Origin: Globicatella sanguinis NBRC 15551
GTDB taxonomy: Bacteria; Bacillota; Bacilli; Lactobacillales; Aerococcaceae
NCBI RefSeq assembly: GCF_001552295.1
Contig: NZ_BCQX01000005.1
Coordinates: 1-37,318 of the forward strand
Direction of reading: 5' to 3'
Length of the DNA: 37,318 nucleotides
Below, piece after piece: positions 25,159 through 34,343 of the stretch (its first letter is position 1; each line of letters begins with the position of its first letter). The position numbers and the translations under genes were made by a program. The notes under the pieces were generated by a model. That model was not told the DNA's origin, did no database searches, and saw nothing but the letters and a program-made list of their open reading frames with translations.

Positions 25159-25713
25159 CTATGCTTTGCTTTTAGTATAGATTTCTGGCTTTAAAACCCC
25201 AATATAAGGTAAGTTACGATATTTTTGTTCGTAATCCAAGCCATATCCTACTAAAAACTCATTAGGAACTTCAATCCCTACATAGTCCGCTTTTACATCT
25301 TTAACAACACGACCTTCTGGTTTGTCAGTTAAAGCACACACTTTGACTGAGGCTGCTTTACGGTATTTTAATAAATCCATGATATAACGCAATGTACGTC
25401 CCGTATCAATAATGTCTTCTACAATTAAAATATGACGCCCTTCAACGCGAGAGTCTAAGTCTTTAATAATCTTAACTTCACCTGATGAAGAAGTTCCACC
25501 ATGATAACTTGAAACATCCATAAAATCCATTTCAAGATGGCAATCCATTTCTCTAATAATATCCATCATGAATAAAGCAGCGCCACGTAAAATTCCTACA
25601 ACCAACACGTCTTTACCTTGATAATCTTCTGTTAATTGTTTACCTAATTTTTCACATGCAGCCTTGATTTCTTCTCTACTTACTACTACACGTTCAATAT
25701 CTTGTTCTAACAT
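25159..25713 (-). CDS. hpt: Hypoxanthine-guanine phosphoribosyltransferase
   Basis: 184 residues from ATG 25711-25713 ([16 protein letters not shown]), with AAAGGAG 7 bp upstream; the much longer open frame reaches back into tilS and is not used. The PRPP loop is [12 protein letters not shown] near residue 100, and [16 protein letters not shown] and [19 protein letters not shown] are typical of Hpt. It makes IMP and GMP from hypoxanthine or guanine and PRPP. Sits between tilS and ftsH, a conserved order in Firmicutes. Confidence 0.96.
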   Translation of the reverse strand: MLEQDIERVVVSREEIKAACEKLGKQLTEDYQGKDVLVVGILRGAALFMMDIIREMDCHLEMDFMDVSSYHGGTSSSGEVKIIKDLDSRVEGRHILIVEDIIDTGRTLRYIMDLLKYRKAASVKVCALTDKPEGRVVKDVKADYVGIEVPNEFLVGYGLDYEQKYRNLPYIGVLKPEIYTKSKA

Positions 25714-25765
25714 ATGAGTCTCCTTTAACCTTTCGATAACCTTCATTTTAACATAATCTTTTCTA

Positions 25766-27217
25766 TTAGTCTTGCATTTTTCGATATAAAAACAAGTAAC
25801 TTTCAGCCGCTGGATGGCGATGACGATAATTTCTTGAAGAAATATGACCGATAATGGCGATGACTTCTTCTTGTCGGTCACAAAGCAACCACATTTGATT
25901 GCGATCATTTAAGGGAATCTTATTATCTATCATATAACGACTCACTTTTTTATGAAAAATATCGCCATGTCCATCGTTTAAGGCTAAACGATCACCATCT
26001 TTACGATGGCGCACATAAAAACCTGGTAGCTGGTCGGGTTTTAAATACAAGCGTAAAGAATAGTCCATTTCCAATACTTGAGAGGTTGAAAAATAACGTT
26101 CATCAAATAATCCAATTTGTTCTTTCTCACTAATGATATGCCAGTGATTAATATGCTTAATTTGAACACTCAATTTTTGATCAAGCTGTTTTTCTTCTTC
26201 CTTAGGTTGGATATAGATAAAATCATATTCACGTCGCACCACCCAATTTTCATTTAATTGAAAACTACTATTCGGTAGACGGTCATTCATAATCACTTGA
26301 TCAACTCGATCTATTGCCTCTTTCGTATAGGTTGGAATATCTTCCACTAAACGCTCTTCAAAAAAGAGGGCTAAAAACACTTTTCGTTGATTTTCTTCTA
26401 ACTCAACAAAAGCTGGTACATATAAAACCCAACGCAATTTTTCTGAATACATTAATAACATTGGCTCACGTTTTAAATAATTTGCATAGTGTACCGAATA
26501 ACTTGCTTGTAATTGCTCTTGAAGGGCTAACATGTTTTCTAAAAAATTAGGATTTTCTTGCTCTAATACAGGCAAAATTTGATGACGAATTCGATTGCGG
26601 AAATATTTGGTATCTTGATTAGAAGCATCTTCTACAAATTCTAAATCATGTTCTGCTGCATAATCATATAATTCGGTTTTAGCAATCGTTAATAACGGGC
26701 GCATCATTTGAACGTACACCGGTCTTTGGTCAACCGTCATTAACAAACGACGATAATTGGCTTCGATCCCCCGCAATCCTTTTAACGACGTTCCGCGTGT
26801 TAAACGCATCAGTACCGTCTCAGCTAAATCATTTAAGTGATGACCCGTTAATAAGATATCCACTGCTTCTTTTTCAATGATTTCTGCAAAAAATTGATAA
26901 CGCGCATCTCTTGCCGCTGCTTCGACATTTTTTGTTGCTGGATTTTCCCAACTTTTTACATAATAAATAATTTGATGTTTTTCGGCTAATGTTTTCGCCA
27001 CATTCGCATCAATATCACTTTCTTGTCGAAGGTGATGATTAAAATGAGCTAGGACGATTTTTTTAGGTTGCGCTAGTTCTTGGTTTAATTTATAAATGAT
27101 ATCCAATAACACGACTGAATCGACGCCACCTGAAACGGCTAGTAAGACCACTTTCGCTTGTTGCCACTCTTTCCAAGCATCGAGTTGATTTTTCACTTTG
27201 ACAATCGTTTTTTCCAT
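25766..27217 (-). CDS. tilS: tRNA(Ile)-lysidine synthase
   Basis: 483 residues. The N-type ATP-pyrophosphatase loop is VSGGVDS near residue 30; [34 protein letters not shown] and [11 protein letters not shown] follow in the order usual for TilS, and a C-terminal substrate-binding domain completes the normal length. It converts C34 of the minor tRNA-Ile to lysidine so that it reads AUA. AGGTG precedes the ATG. Followed by hpt after 52 bp. Confidence 0.95.
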   Translation of the reverse strand: MEKTIVKVKNQLDAWKEWQQAKVVLLAVSGGVDSVVLLDIIYKLNQELAQPKKIVLAHFNHHLRQESDIDANVAKTLAEKHQIIYYVKSWENPATKNVEAAARDARYQFFAEIIEKEAVDILLTGHHLNDLAETVLMRLTRGTSLKGLRGIEANYRRLLMTVDQRPVYVQMMRPLLTIAKTELYDYAAEHDLEFVEDASNQDTKYFRNRIRHQILPVLEQENPNFLENMLALQEQLQASYSVHYANYLKREPMLLMYSEKLRWVLYVPAFVELEENQRKVFLALFFEERLVEDIPTYTKEAIDRVDQVIMNDRLPNSSFQLNENWVVRREYDFIYIQPKEEEKQLDQKLSVQIKHINHWHIISEKEQIGLFDERYFSTSQVLEMDYSLRLYLKPDQLPGFYVRHRKDGDRLALNDGHGDIFHKKVSRYMIDNKIPLNDRNQMWLLCDRQEEVIAIIGHISSRNYRHRHPAAESYLFLYRKMQD

Positions 27218-27245
27218 CTATATACACCTGTCTTTCACATAAAAC

Positions 27246-27284
27246 AAGCACTTGCTTATAACCTGCGGTCAAAAACAAGTGCTT
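27246..27284 (-). terminator. Hairpin between the S1-domain gene and tilS
   Basis: Minus-strand AAGCACTTG / CAAGTGCTT with a 21-nt loop, followed by GTTTTAT. The T tract is short, so it may only attenuate transcription into tilS. Confidence 0.55.
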
Positions 27285-27297
27285 TATCTAAATGTTA

Positions 27298-27813
27298 TTA
27301 GCTACGACGTCCGCCGCGGCCACCACGTTTACCTTCTGTATTACGTTTGATTGAAGTTAAACGTTCTTCACTATCTTTAAGGAAATTACTCATCAGTTGA
27401 TCAAAATCGCTTGTTTGACGATTATTTTGATGATTCGTATTTTGATTTCCAAATTTATTTGGGAAATTACGATTCTCATTACTTACGCCATCAAAATTCT
27501 TTTTAAATTTTGGTTCTGACGACTGATTGTCTGACCCTTTTCTAAAACCTTGACGTTGAGGTCTCTCCACTGTTTTATTTTCATTAGCTTGACGGATTGA
27601 TAAACTAATCTTTCCATCGTTGGCGATAGTCAATACCTTTACTTCCACTTCTTGTCCTACCGAAAGAACGGAATTGATATCTTTTACGAATCCATCGGAT
27701 ACCTCACTAATATGAACTAATCCAGATTGATTCTCTGGCAATTCGACGAAAGCACCAAAATGTGTAATCCCGGTTACTTTCCCTGTAACTTTCTGCCCCA
27801 CTTCAACTGACAT
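27298..27813 (-). CDS. S1-domain RNA-binding protein (YabR-like)
   Basis: 171 residues from ATG 27811-27813 (MSVEVGQKVTGKVTGI), after AAGGAGG; the longer frame starts before this site. Residues 1-72 are a single S1 domain (GAFVELPENQSGLVHISEVS, VLTIANDGKISLSIRQ). The rest is a low-complexity, asparagine- and basic-rich region ending in RGGRGGRRS, suited to RNA contact. Homologues lie between divIC and tilS in most Firmicutes; in B. subtilis this is YabR. Role is likely translation or RNA related, but not defined. Confidence 0.88.
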   Translation of the reverse strand: MSVEVGQKVTGKVTGITHFGAFVELPENQSGLVHISEVSDGFVKDINSVLSVGQEVEVKVLTIANDGKISLSIRQANENKTVERPQRQGFRKGSDNQSSEPKFKKNFDGVSNENRNFPNKFGNQNTNHQNNRQTSDFDQLMSNFLKDSEERLTSIKRNTEGKRGGRGGRRS

Positions 27814-27876
27814 AAAATGCTTTTTCCTCCTTAAAAATTGTCTTTCATAATAAGACATTGTAAAACATTAAATAAA

Positions 27877-28236
27877 TTATTCTGGAAGGATGGTTGTTTC
27901 TTCTGAAACAGATTCCGTCTCTCCAAGGTCGAAAATAATTTCGCCTTCTTTTGAGTAATAGTAATCTCGGCGTGCGACTTGTTCTAAATATTCACTATCT
28001 TGTACTTGATTGTATTCTTGTTGCGCTTGTCGATTTTTTTCGACCGCTTGATTATGTTTTGCTTGGACTTGAGTCAATTGCTCAAGCGTCGCTTGCTTTT
28101 TACCAATGTTATTCATTAAAGATAAGCAAGCTGCCCCAATCAAAAGTAAACAAACGAAAGTAAAAACGATGTTGAACTGCTTTTGATATTTTCCTTTGAC
28201 AGTTTTCTTAGATTTATTTCTATTATATTGAGCCAT
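27877..28236 (-). CDS. divIC: Septum formation initiator DivIC/FtsB family
   Basis: 119 residues from ATG 28234-28236 (MAQYNRNKSKK), preceded by GGAGGTGAG. A short basic cytoplasmic tail, one membrane span at about 28-45 (VFTFVCLLLIGAACLSL), then a coiled coil (about 50-85) and the family motif YLEQVARRDYYYSKEGEIIF. DivIC joins FtsL and DivIB at the division septum. The gene order S4 protein - divIC - S1 protein - tilS matches the conserved Firmicutes cluster. Confidence 0.9.
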   Translation of the reverse strand: MAQYNRNKSKKTVKGKYQKQFNIVFTFVCLLLIGAACLSLMNNIGKKQATLEQLTQVQAKHNQAVEKNRQAQQEYNQVQDSEYLEQVARRDYYYSKEGEIIFDLGETESVSEETTILPE

Positions 28237-28370
28237 TGACTCACCTCCAATACCCATACATCATGAGTATATCATTGAAAGAAAATAATTACCATAAAAG
28301 GTTATTTTTTTCTTTTAAAATTTTTTTAATTATTCGTTTGAAACTTAGGATTCATGATGATGATAAAGGC

Positions 28371-28661
28371 TTAACTTAAAAATTCATCAATAATTGGAAT
28401 TTCTTTTTCAATTCTTTCTTCAGAGATAATTTTATATAATTCGACTGCTTCATTTTTCTTCGTCGTATCACGAATATCTAAAACTTCGACCGTCATAATG
28501 CGATTACCAAAACGAACCTCTAGGGTATCACCAATCTTAACGGTTGAACTCGATTTAGCAACAGTATCATTAATCTTAATACGTCCTTGATCGGCTACTT
28601 CTTTGGCAACGGTACGTCGTTTTATCAATCGTGATACTTTTAAAAACTTATCTAATCTCAT
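28371..28661 (-). CDS. rqcP: S4-domain RNA-binding protein RqcP (YabO)
   Basis: 96 residues. An S4 domain covers the first 60 ([46 protein letters not shown]). In Firmicutes this protein acts in ribosome quality control, stabilising the P-site tRNA while RqcH adds alanine tails. The ribosome binding site AAGGAG lies in the last codons of mfd and the genes are 6 bp apart, so the two are coupled. Confidence 0.9.
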   Translation of the reverse strand: MRLDKFLKVSRLIKRRTVAKEVADQGRIKINDTVAKSSSTVKIGDTLEVRFGNRIMTVEVLDIRDTTKKNEAVELYKIISEERIEKEIPIIDEFLS

Positions 28662-28667
28662 CTACTA

Positions 28668-31600
28668 TTACTCCTTTACTTTATTTCTTTCAGCAATGGC
28701 TTGGGTTAAGTTTTTCAAATAACCTAACCATTGATAACTTGGTATGCCTCGAACTTGTAAGGTTACCTTCAGCTGTTCATTTTCTACCGCTACTTTAATT
28801 TTTACCGGAATGTCTTGCAATAACTCGAAAATGGTTGCCCCTTGTAATTTAAGGGTCATGCGCGGATTAAAGGTCACTTCCACTTGATCATTTTTCTGCT
28901 TAATTTGTTCAACGCCAGCTAATAACCCATAATGCTTAATTAAGGCAATCTCTAATAAATCACTCACTTCATCAGGAAATTCACCAAAACGGTCAATCAA
29001 CTGATCTTGTAATTGACGATAAGCTTCTTCAGAATCCACTTGTTGAATGGATTTATAAATAGCAATTTTCTGACGTTCATCACTAATATATGAAGATGGT
29101 ATATAAGCATCGAGCATTAAATCCCACTCAATATTTTCTGATGTTTCCTCTGAGACAGGTTTCTTCAAGCCACGTTTAACATCCACGGCTTCTTTTAACA
29201 TTTGTGAATACATATCAAAACCGACAGAATCGATAAAGCCAGATTGTTGCTTCCCTAATAAATTACCAGCGCCACGAATCGATAAGTCACGCATCGCAAT
29301 TTTAAAGCCACTCCCCAATTCAGTAAATTCTTGAATCGCTTGTAATCGTTTGGCACTGATTTCACTTAATTGTTTAAAAGGTTCATACATTAAGTAGGCA
29401 TATGCAACCCGGTTCGTTCGACCCACACGTCCTCTTAATTGATACAAAGTTGACAGTCCCATATGGTCAGCCATATCGACAAATAAGGTATTCGCATTGG
29501 GAATATCCACACCGGTTTCAATAATCGTGGTCGTGACTAATATATCATACGCACCATTGATAAAATCGATTAAGATGGTCTCTAATTGCACTTCTGTCAT
29601 TTGACCATGCGCAACCGCGACACGAGCTTCCGGTACTAATTCTTGTAATTCTTGGGCACGTTGATCGATGGTTGCGACCCGATTATATAAATAAAAACAC
29701 TGTCCACCACGGGCCATTTCACGTTCAACGGCCGATTTAATCGCTGCTTCATTTCGCTCCATCACATAAGTTTGCACAGGGAAACGATCATTTGGTGGTG
29801 TCTCAATAACCGATAAGTCACGCACACCAATCATCGACATATGCAAGGTTCTTGGTATCGGGGTTGCGGTTAAGGTTAAGACATCGACTTGAGATTTTAA
29901 TTGTTTCAAGCGTTCTTTATGTTTTACCCCAAAACGTTGCTCTTCATCGACTACTAATAGCCCTAAATCGGCAAATTCAATATCTTTCGATAAAACTCTA
30001 TGCGTACCAACGACAATATCGATGTTACCTAAAGCTAATCCTGTTATCGTTTCTTTTTGTTGCTTTTGCGTAACGAAGCGACTTAAAAGGCCTATATTAA
30101 CAGGAAAGTCAACGAAACGTTCAATTAAAGTATTATAATGTTGTTGCGCTAAAATAGTAGTCGGTACCAGAAAGGCCACTTGTTTACCATCCATTACGGC
30201 CTTAAAAGCCGCTCGCATTGCGACTTCGGTCTTACCATAGCCAACATCACCGACTAATAAGCGATCCATTGGCCGTTCTTTTTCCATATCGGCTTTAATT
30301 TCAGCCGTAGAACGTAATTGATCATCTGTTTCTACATAACTAAAAGCATTTTCAAACGCTGCTTGCTCTGGTGTATCAGGTTCAAATGCATAGCCTTTTT
30401 GGTTTTCACGTTTAGCGTATAACTCAATTAATTCATCCGCAATGTCTTCAATTTTAGTCGCTATCTTAGCTTTCGTTTTCTGCCATTCAGCGCTCCCTAA
30501 TTTATTTAACTTAGGTACTTTGGATTCTGATGCGACATATTTTTGTAATAGTTGAATTTGATCAACAGGTAATAAAATACGCGAGTTGTCTTGGTAGACG
30601 ACCGACACCATATCGCGATGGACGCCATTGATTTCAATGGTTTCTACCCCGGTATACTGCCCAATCCCATGATTAATATGGACGACATAGTCTCCAATTT
30701 CAAGCTCTGAATAGCTTTTAATACGTTCAGCATTGGATAAAGTTTGCTTGCGCACACTGCGACGCTTAACCTGATTGAATAATTCTTTACCAGTTAACAC
30801 TACCCATTTAGCAACCGGTAATTCAAATCCATTGGTTAAATTACCCACTACGATATTGACCGCATGCGGACTAAGGGTGGCTGTATCTTGAATGACAACC
30901 GGTTGAATGTCATATTCTTCAAAACGAGCCTGTGCTTTTCTAGCTTCTTCAAGTGTAGGTAAAACGACCTGCACAATATTTTCTTGTTTCAACCAATGAT
31001 CGATTTCTGTTTTAACCAATGGCATTTGATTAAAGAATTGGTTCATACTGCGATAATGGATATGATGAATGGCTCTAAACGTTAATTTACCTAATCCACA
31101 TTGAATGACCGAACAATAAATTTTAGGCTGTTTGGCATTTTTTATTTGTTCTGTCGCTTCCACTTTAATAGAAAGACCAGGTAATAAATTCCCTTTGGTC
31201 ATTTCTTGTTCAATCCAAAATAAATCTTCCTCAATCGATTGACGTTCACGATTTTGAATCCGATCTAATTCATTAATAATAAGGGTGCCTTCATCGGCTA
31301 AATAGTCTACAAGGGTGGTTCCCTTGGGATCACGGTATTCTAAGTAAGCTAAATGATATTGCAACGGTTCCCCATGTTGAAGACGTTCAAGATAATCGGT
31401 CATCCCTTTCATAACTTGTTCTTGAGTCTCATCATCTTTGATTTTTTTCACTCTTTTTTCTAAATCGGCCTGAATTTGAGGTAAGACTGCTTGTTGCTCT
31501 TCTAAACTGAACAAAACATCTTTAACAGGTAATAATTGAATTGTCTCAGCATTGTCAATCGATTCTTGGGTTTCAGCATCAAAGAAACGGATGGAATCTA

Positions 31601-32198
31601 ATTCTGTATCAAAGAAATCTAAGCGAACTGGATATTCATAATTTAATGGATAGAAGTCAATAATACTACCACGGATACTATATTCGCCCGGAGCTTGCAC
31701 CATTGACTCACGCATATACCCTAAGTAATTTAAACGCTTTTCAAGTTCGAATCGCTCAATATCATCTCCTAAACTTAATGTTACTTGGGCATCTTTCCAA
31801 ATAGATACCGGCGTTAATCTTTTTCTCAATGCCAAACCAGATGCGACAATCACACATGGCTCACCACTTGCTAAAGCCGTTAAGGCTTCAACGCGCATCG
31901 CTTGATTATCAAATGAAGCCACTGAAAATTCAATCGGCATAGCTTCTTCTACCGGAAATAAATGAACTGGATAATCAGGCAATAACTGTTGTAAATCATC
32001 GACTAATTGGGTCAAATGAGTCGCAACAGGTTCAACGATTAATAATTGTCTTGGTTGTTCGTTAAATAATTGTGCCCACAGAACAGCCCGAGCGCTGTCA
32101 TCAACCCCCGTTACTAATTGTTGGCTTTCAGGAGCTTGAATCTTATTCAGCTCCTGAACAACCTTTGAAAATGGTTCTTTATTTAAATAATTTATCAT
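28668..32198 (-). CDS. mfd: Transcription-repair coupling factor
   Basis: 1176 residues from ATG 32196-32198 (MINYLNKEPFSKVVQEL), preceded by AGGAGAA; upstream codons in the frame are not needed. Order: UvrB-like N-terminal module; RNA polymerase interaction domain near 485-560 (HINHGIGQYTGV, LLPVDQIQLLQKY); helicase core with Walker A GDVGYGKTE, DEEQ box VVDEEQRFG and motif VI QLRGRVGRTNR; C-terminal TRCF domain. It pushes stalled RNA polymerase off lesions and recruits UvrA. A 37-nt piece of its 3' region recurs at 3709-3745. Confidence 0.97.
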   Translation of the reverse strand: MINYLNKEPFSKVVQELNKIQAPESQQLVTGVDDSARAVLWAQLFNEQPRQLLIVEPVATHLTQLVDDLQQLLPDYPVHLFPVEEAMPIEFSVASFDNQAMRVEALTALASGEPCVIVASGLALRKRLTPVSIWKDAQVTLSLGDDIERFELEKRLNYLGYMRESMVQAPGEYSIRGSIIDFYPLNYEYPVRLDFFDTELDSIRFFDAETQESIDNAETIQLLPVKDVLFSLEEQQAVLPQIQADLEKRVKKIKDDETQEQVMKGMTDYLERLQHGEPLQYHLAYLEYRDPKGTTLVDYLADEGTLIINELDRIQNRERQSIEEDLFWIEQEMTKGNLLPGLSIKVEATEQIKNAKQPKIYCSVIQCGLGKLTFRAIHHIHYRSMNQFFNQMPLVKTEIDHWLKQENIVQVVLPTLEEARKAQARFEEYDIQPVVIQDTATLSPHAVNIVVGNLTNGFELPVAKWVVLTGKELFNQVKRRSVRKQTLSNAERIKSYSELEIGDYVVHINHGIGQYTGVETIEINGVHRDMVSVVYQDNSRILLPVDQIQLLQKYVASESKVPKLNKLGSAEWQKTKAKIATKIEDIADELIELYAKRENQKGYAFEPDTPEQAAFENAFSYVETDDQLRSTAEIKADMEKERPMDRLLVGDVGYGKTEVAMRAAFKAVMDGKQVAFLVPTTILAQQHYNTLIERFVDFPVNIGLLSRFVTQKQQKETITGLALGNIDIVVGTHRVLSKDIEFADLGLLVVDEEQRFGVKHKERLKQLKSQVDVLTLTATPIPRTLHMSMIGVRDLSVIETPPNDRFPVQTYVMERNEAAIKSAVEREMARGGQCFYLYNRVATIDQRAQELQELVPEARVAVAHGQMTEVQLETILIDFINGAYDILVTTTIIETGVDIPNANTLFVDMADHMGLSTLYQLRGRVGRTNRVAYAYLMYEPFKQLSEISAKRLQAIQEFTELGSGFKIAMRDLSIRGAGNLLGKQQSGFIDSVGFDMYSQMLKEAVDVKRGLKKPVSEETSENIEWDLMLDAYIPSSYISDERQKIAIYKSIQQVDSEEAYRQLQDQLIDRFGEFPDEVSDLLEIALIKHYGLLAGVEQIKQKNDQVEVTFNPRMTLKLQGATIFELLQDIPVKIKVAVENEQLKVTLQVRGIPSYQWLGYLKNLTQAIAERNKVKE

Positions 32199-32226
32199 TA
32201 ATATAATTCTCCTAACAACACACAAA

Positions 32227-32346
32227 GGGGAGTGGGTAACAAGTAGAAAATAGAATTATCTCTGCTTCGTCTCCCACCCCCGCACCATTGAGTAGTTAAT
32301 AAACAAGTCTATATTGACGATGTTTGAAAATACTCAATCACTGCGC
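32227..32346 (-). repeat. Two-module dispersed repeat, copy between mfd and pth
   Basis: On the minus strand, module 1 (GCGCAGTGATTGAGT...TCAAAC) starts at 32346 and is followed by a TACTCAATGGTG arm that pairs with it. Module 2 (GGGTGGGAGACGAAGC...TTTTCTACTTG...CCCACTCCCC) ends at 32227. Order and orientation of modules match 3114-3286, with the middle part shortened. Confidence 0.65.
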
Positions 32347-32420
32347 AAATACTAAATATTTCTCAGTTTGGCAAGAAGGTTCACGTCTCTCCAAGCCAAT
32401 TTTGATTTAAATTTTACTAG

Positions 32421-32987
32421 TTATTTTTGATTGTAAATATTCATGGTTGCTGAAAAATCATCATGTTCAATCCAATGTTCTATTGCTTCAACCACTCGAT
32501 CAATAGTCGCGTCAATCGTCACTCGTTCTTCTGGTGAAAATGATGCTAAAACATGATCCACAACTTTCCAACCACCTGATGGTCTACCAATACCGACTTT
32601 GATACGGTTAAATTCTTGGCTACCTAGCATCTCAATGATACTCTTCATCCCATTATGGCCGCCCGAACTCCCATTGCGACGTAAACGAATACGACCCGGT
32701 TCTAAATCCAAGTCATCATAAATAACCAAAATATCTTCCATGCCAATACCAAAATAACTCATTAAAGGAAGCACTGCTTCTCCTGATAAGTTCATATACG
32801 TATAAGGCTTCATAAAATAAATTCGCTCACCATTATGATGCCAGCTCGTATAATCTGCTCTAAATTTTTGACCCGTCATTGATAAAGAATGTTTGTCCAA
32901 AAATCGGTCAACGACATCAAAACCAATATTATGACGTGTCCCATCGTATTTATTTCCTGGGTTACCTAATCCAATAATTAATTTCAT
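32421..32987 (-). CDS. pth: Peptidyl-tRNA hydrolase
   Basis: 188 residues, full length. Conserved residues are N10 in GLGNPG, the catalytic histidine in TRHNIGFDV (near 20), the aspartate in VIYDDLDLEPG (near 95), and GSSGGHNGMKSI. It frees tRNA from peptidyl-tRNAs dropped by ribosomes. AGGTGA precedes the ATG. It lies directly upstream of mfd, the usual Firmicutes order, but with about 220 bp of repeat DNA between the two. Confidence 0.96.
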   Translation of the reverse strand: MKLIIGLGNPGNKYDGTRHNIGFDVVDRFLDKHSLSMTGQKFRADYTSWHHNGERIYFMKPYTYMNLSGEAVLPLMSYFGIGMEDILVIYDDLDLEPGRIRLRRNGSSGGHNGMKSIIEMLGSQEFNRIKVGIGRPSGGWKVVDHVLASFSPEERVTIDATIDRVVEAIEHWIEHDDFSATMNIYNQK

Positions 32988-33141
32988 TATGTATCACCTA
33001 TTGTTAATCTGTAGATTTATTATATCATAACTATTTTGAAAAGTCGTCCTATATAAATCTGTATTAGTCCGAATTGAAAACTGTTACACAATAAATAAAG
33101 CGTTAGTATTATTTTTCTTTGATAAAATACTCTTTTTTAGC

Positions 33142-33170
33142 TTTAATTTTATATAATTATTTGTTATACT
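33142..33170 (+). promoter_or_regulatory. Probable promoter of ldh
   Basis: Extended -10 TGTTATACT (TATACT 33165-33170) with a weak -35 TTTAAT (33142-33147), spacer 17 bp. A second possible pair is TTGATA (33119-33124) with TTTAAT (33142-33147). The leader is about 30 nt and ends in AGGAGG. Confidence 0.55.
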
Positions 33171-33203
33171 ATAAAAAACAATATAATTTAGGAGGTTTGC
33201 TAA

Positions 33204-34166
33204 ATGTCACAAAAATCATCAAAAAGCAAAATTATCTTAGTTGGAGATGGCGCTGTTGGTTCAAGTTTTGCATTTGCAACTGTTACACAAAATATTGGTC
33301 GTGAGTTAGGTATTATCGATATTGACACAGAGAAAACAGAAGGGGATGCCTTAGACTTATCAAGTGCATTAGCATTTACCTCGCCTAAAAAAATCTATGC
33401 TGCATCATACGCTGACTGCCACGATGCAGATATCGTCGTGATCACTGCTGGTGCTGCTCAAAAACCCGGTGAAACACGTCTAGACTTAGTACACAAAAAC
33501 TTAAAAATCTTCAAAGGAATTATCGGTGAAATTGTCGCATCTGGTTTCGATGGCATCTTCTTAATCGCTTCAAACCCAGTTGATGTTTTAACTTATGCAA
33601 CTTGGAAATTCAGTGGTTTTCCTAAAGAACGTGTTATTGGATCAGGTACTTCATTAGATACAGCACGTTTCCGTCAACGTATTGCTGACTTAGTTAGCGT
33701 TGATGCGCGTAACGTTCACGGTTATATCTTAGGTGAACACGGTGATACAGAATTCCCTGTTTGGTCACACGCTAACATCGGTGGATTACAAATCGCTGAC
33801 TGGGTTAAAATTCACCCAGAAGTTGACGAAGAAGAATTAGTTAACATCTTCTTTAAAGTACGTGATGCTGCTTATGAAATTATCGCTAAAAAAGGTGCAA
33901 CATACTATGGTATCGCTGTTGCCTTAGCAAGTATTTGTAAAGCTATCTTAGATGATAATAAAGCGGTCTTTCCATTATCAGTATATTTAAATGGTGAATA
34001 TGGTCAAAAAGATATCTTTATCGGAGCTCCAGCCGTGATTGGTCGTCAAGGTATCGAGACAGTTATCGAAATCCCATTAAACGATGCTGAGACTGAAAAG
34101 ATGAATTTATCAGCTACTACATTGAAAAATGTTATCGATAAAGGTTTTGCTTTATTAGAACAATAA
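33204..34166 (+). CDS. ldh: L-lactate dehydrogenase
   Basis: 320 residues. NAD-binding motif GDGAVGSS near 15-22 with the acidic residue at the end of strand two (IIDID), catalytic-loop arginine in [19 protein letters not shown], and the active-site histidine in [13 protein letters not shown] near 180. It reduces pyruvate to L-lactate and regenerates NAD, the main redox sink of a lactic fermenter. AGGAGG precedes the ATG, a strong terminator follows, and the gene stands alone on the plus strand. The codon pattern, with many GGT, CGT and AAC codons, suggests high expression. Confidence 0.97.
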   Translation: MSQKSSKSKIILVGDGAVGSSFAFATVTQNIGRELGIIDIDTEKTEGDALDLSSALAFTSPKKIYAASYADCHDADIVVITAGAAQKPGETRLDLVHKNLKIFKGIIGEIVASGFDGIFLIASNPVDVLTYATWKFSGFPKERVIGSGTSLDTARFRQRIADLVSVDARNVHGYILGEHGDTEFPVWSHANIGGLQIADWVKIHPEVDEEELVNIFFKVRDAAYEIIAKKGATYYGIAVALASICKAILDDNKAVFPLSVYLNGEYGQKDIFIGAPAVIGRQGIETVIEIPLNDAETEKMNLSATTLKNVIDKGFALLEQ

Positions 34167-34180
34167 GATAAATTTTTAAA

Positions 34181-34217
34181 AGACTGGACAGAAATTAATC
34201 TGCTCAGTCTTTTTTTC
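34181..34217 (+). terminator. Terminator of ldh
   Basis: AGACTGGACAGA / TCTGCTCAGTCT with a 6-nt loop and T8, 15 bp after the stop. The arms resemble those of the csbD terminator at 316-413. Confidence 0.9.
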
Positions 34218-34225
34218 TTTCTATT

Positions 34226-34331
34226 AGCACAATTGTTGAGTAAGATAGAAAAGCGTATTTTCAGTTTACTCAAATGGTGATAATGCGGATAAGAAGTGTC
34301 ACTCGTTAATTTGGTAACTTCTCGTCCACTT
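34226..34331 (+). repeat. Degenerate copy of the two-module dispersed repeat
   Basis: AGCACAATTGTTGAGTA...TTTACTCAAATGGTG (hairpin of module 1), then GATAAGAAGT...ggtaACTTCTCGTCCACTTT (module 2), in the order seen at 32227-32346. Similarity is weaker than in the other copies. Confidence 0.45.
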
Positions 34332-34343
34332 TAATATTCCCCA

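Noticed and set aside
25714..25908. 65-codon N-terminal extension of hpt
   Set aside because: It lies within tilS and the gap; the ATG at 25713 has a good AAAGGAG site and matches the normal Hpt start.
27298..28236. Frameshift or fusion between divIC and the S1-domain gene
   Set aside because: Each gene has its own ribosome binding site and normal ends; the adjacency is the conserved Firmicutes order.
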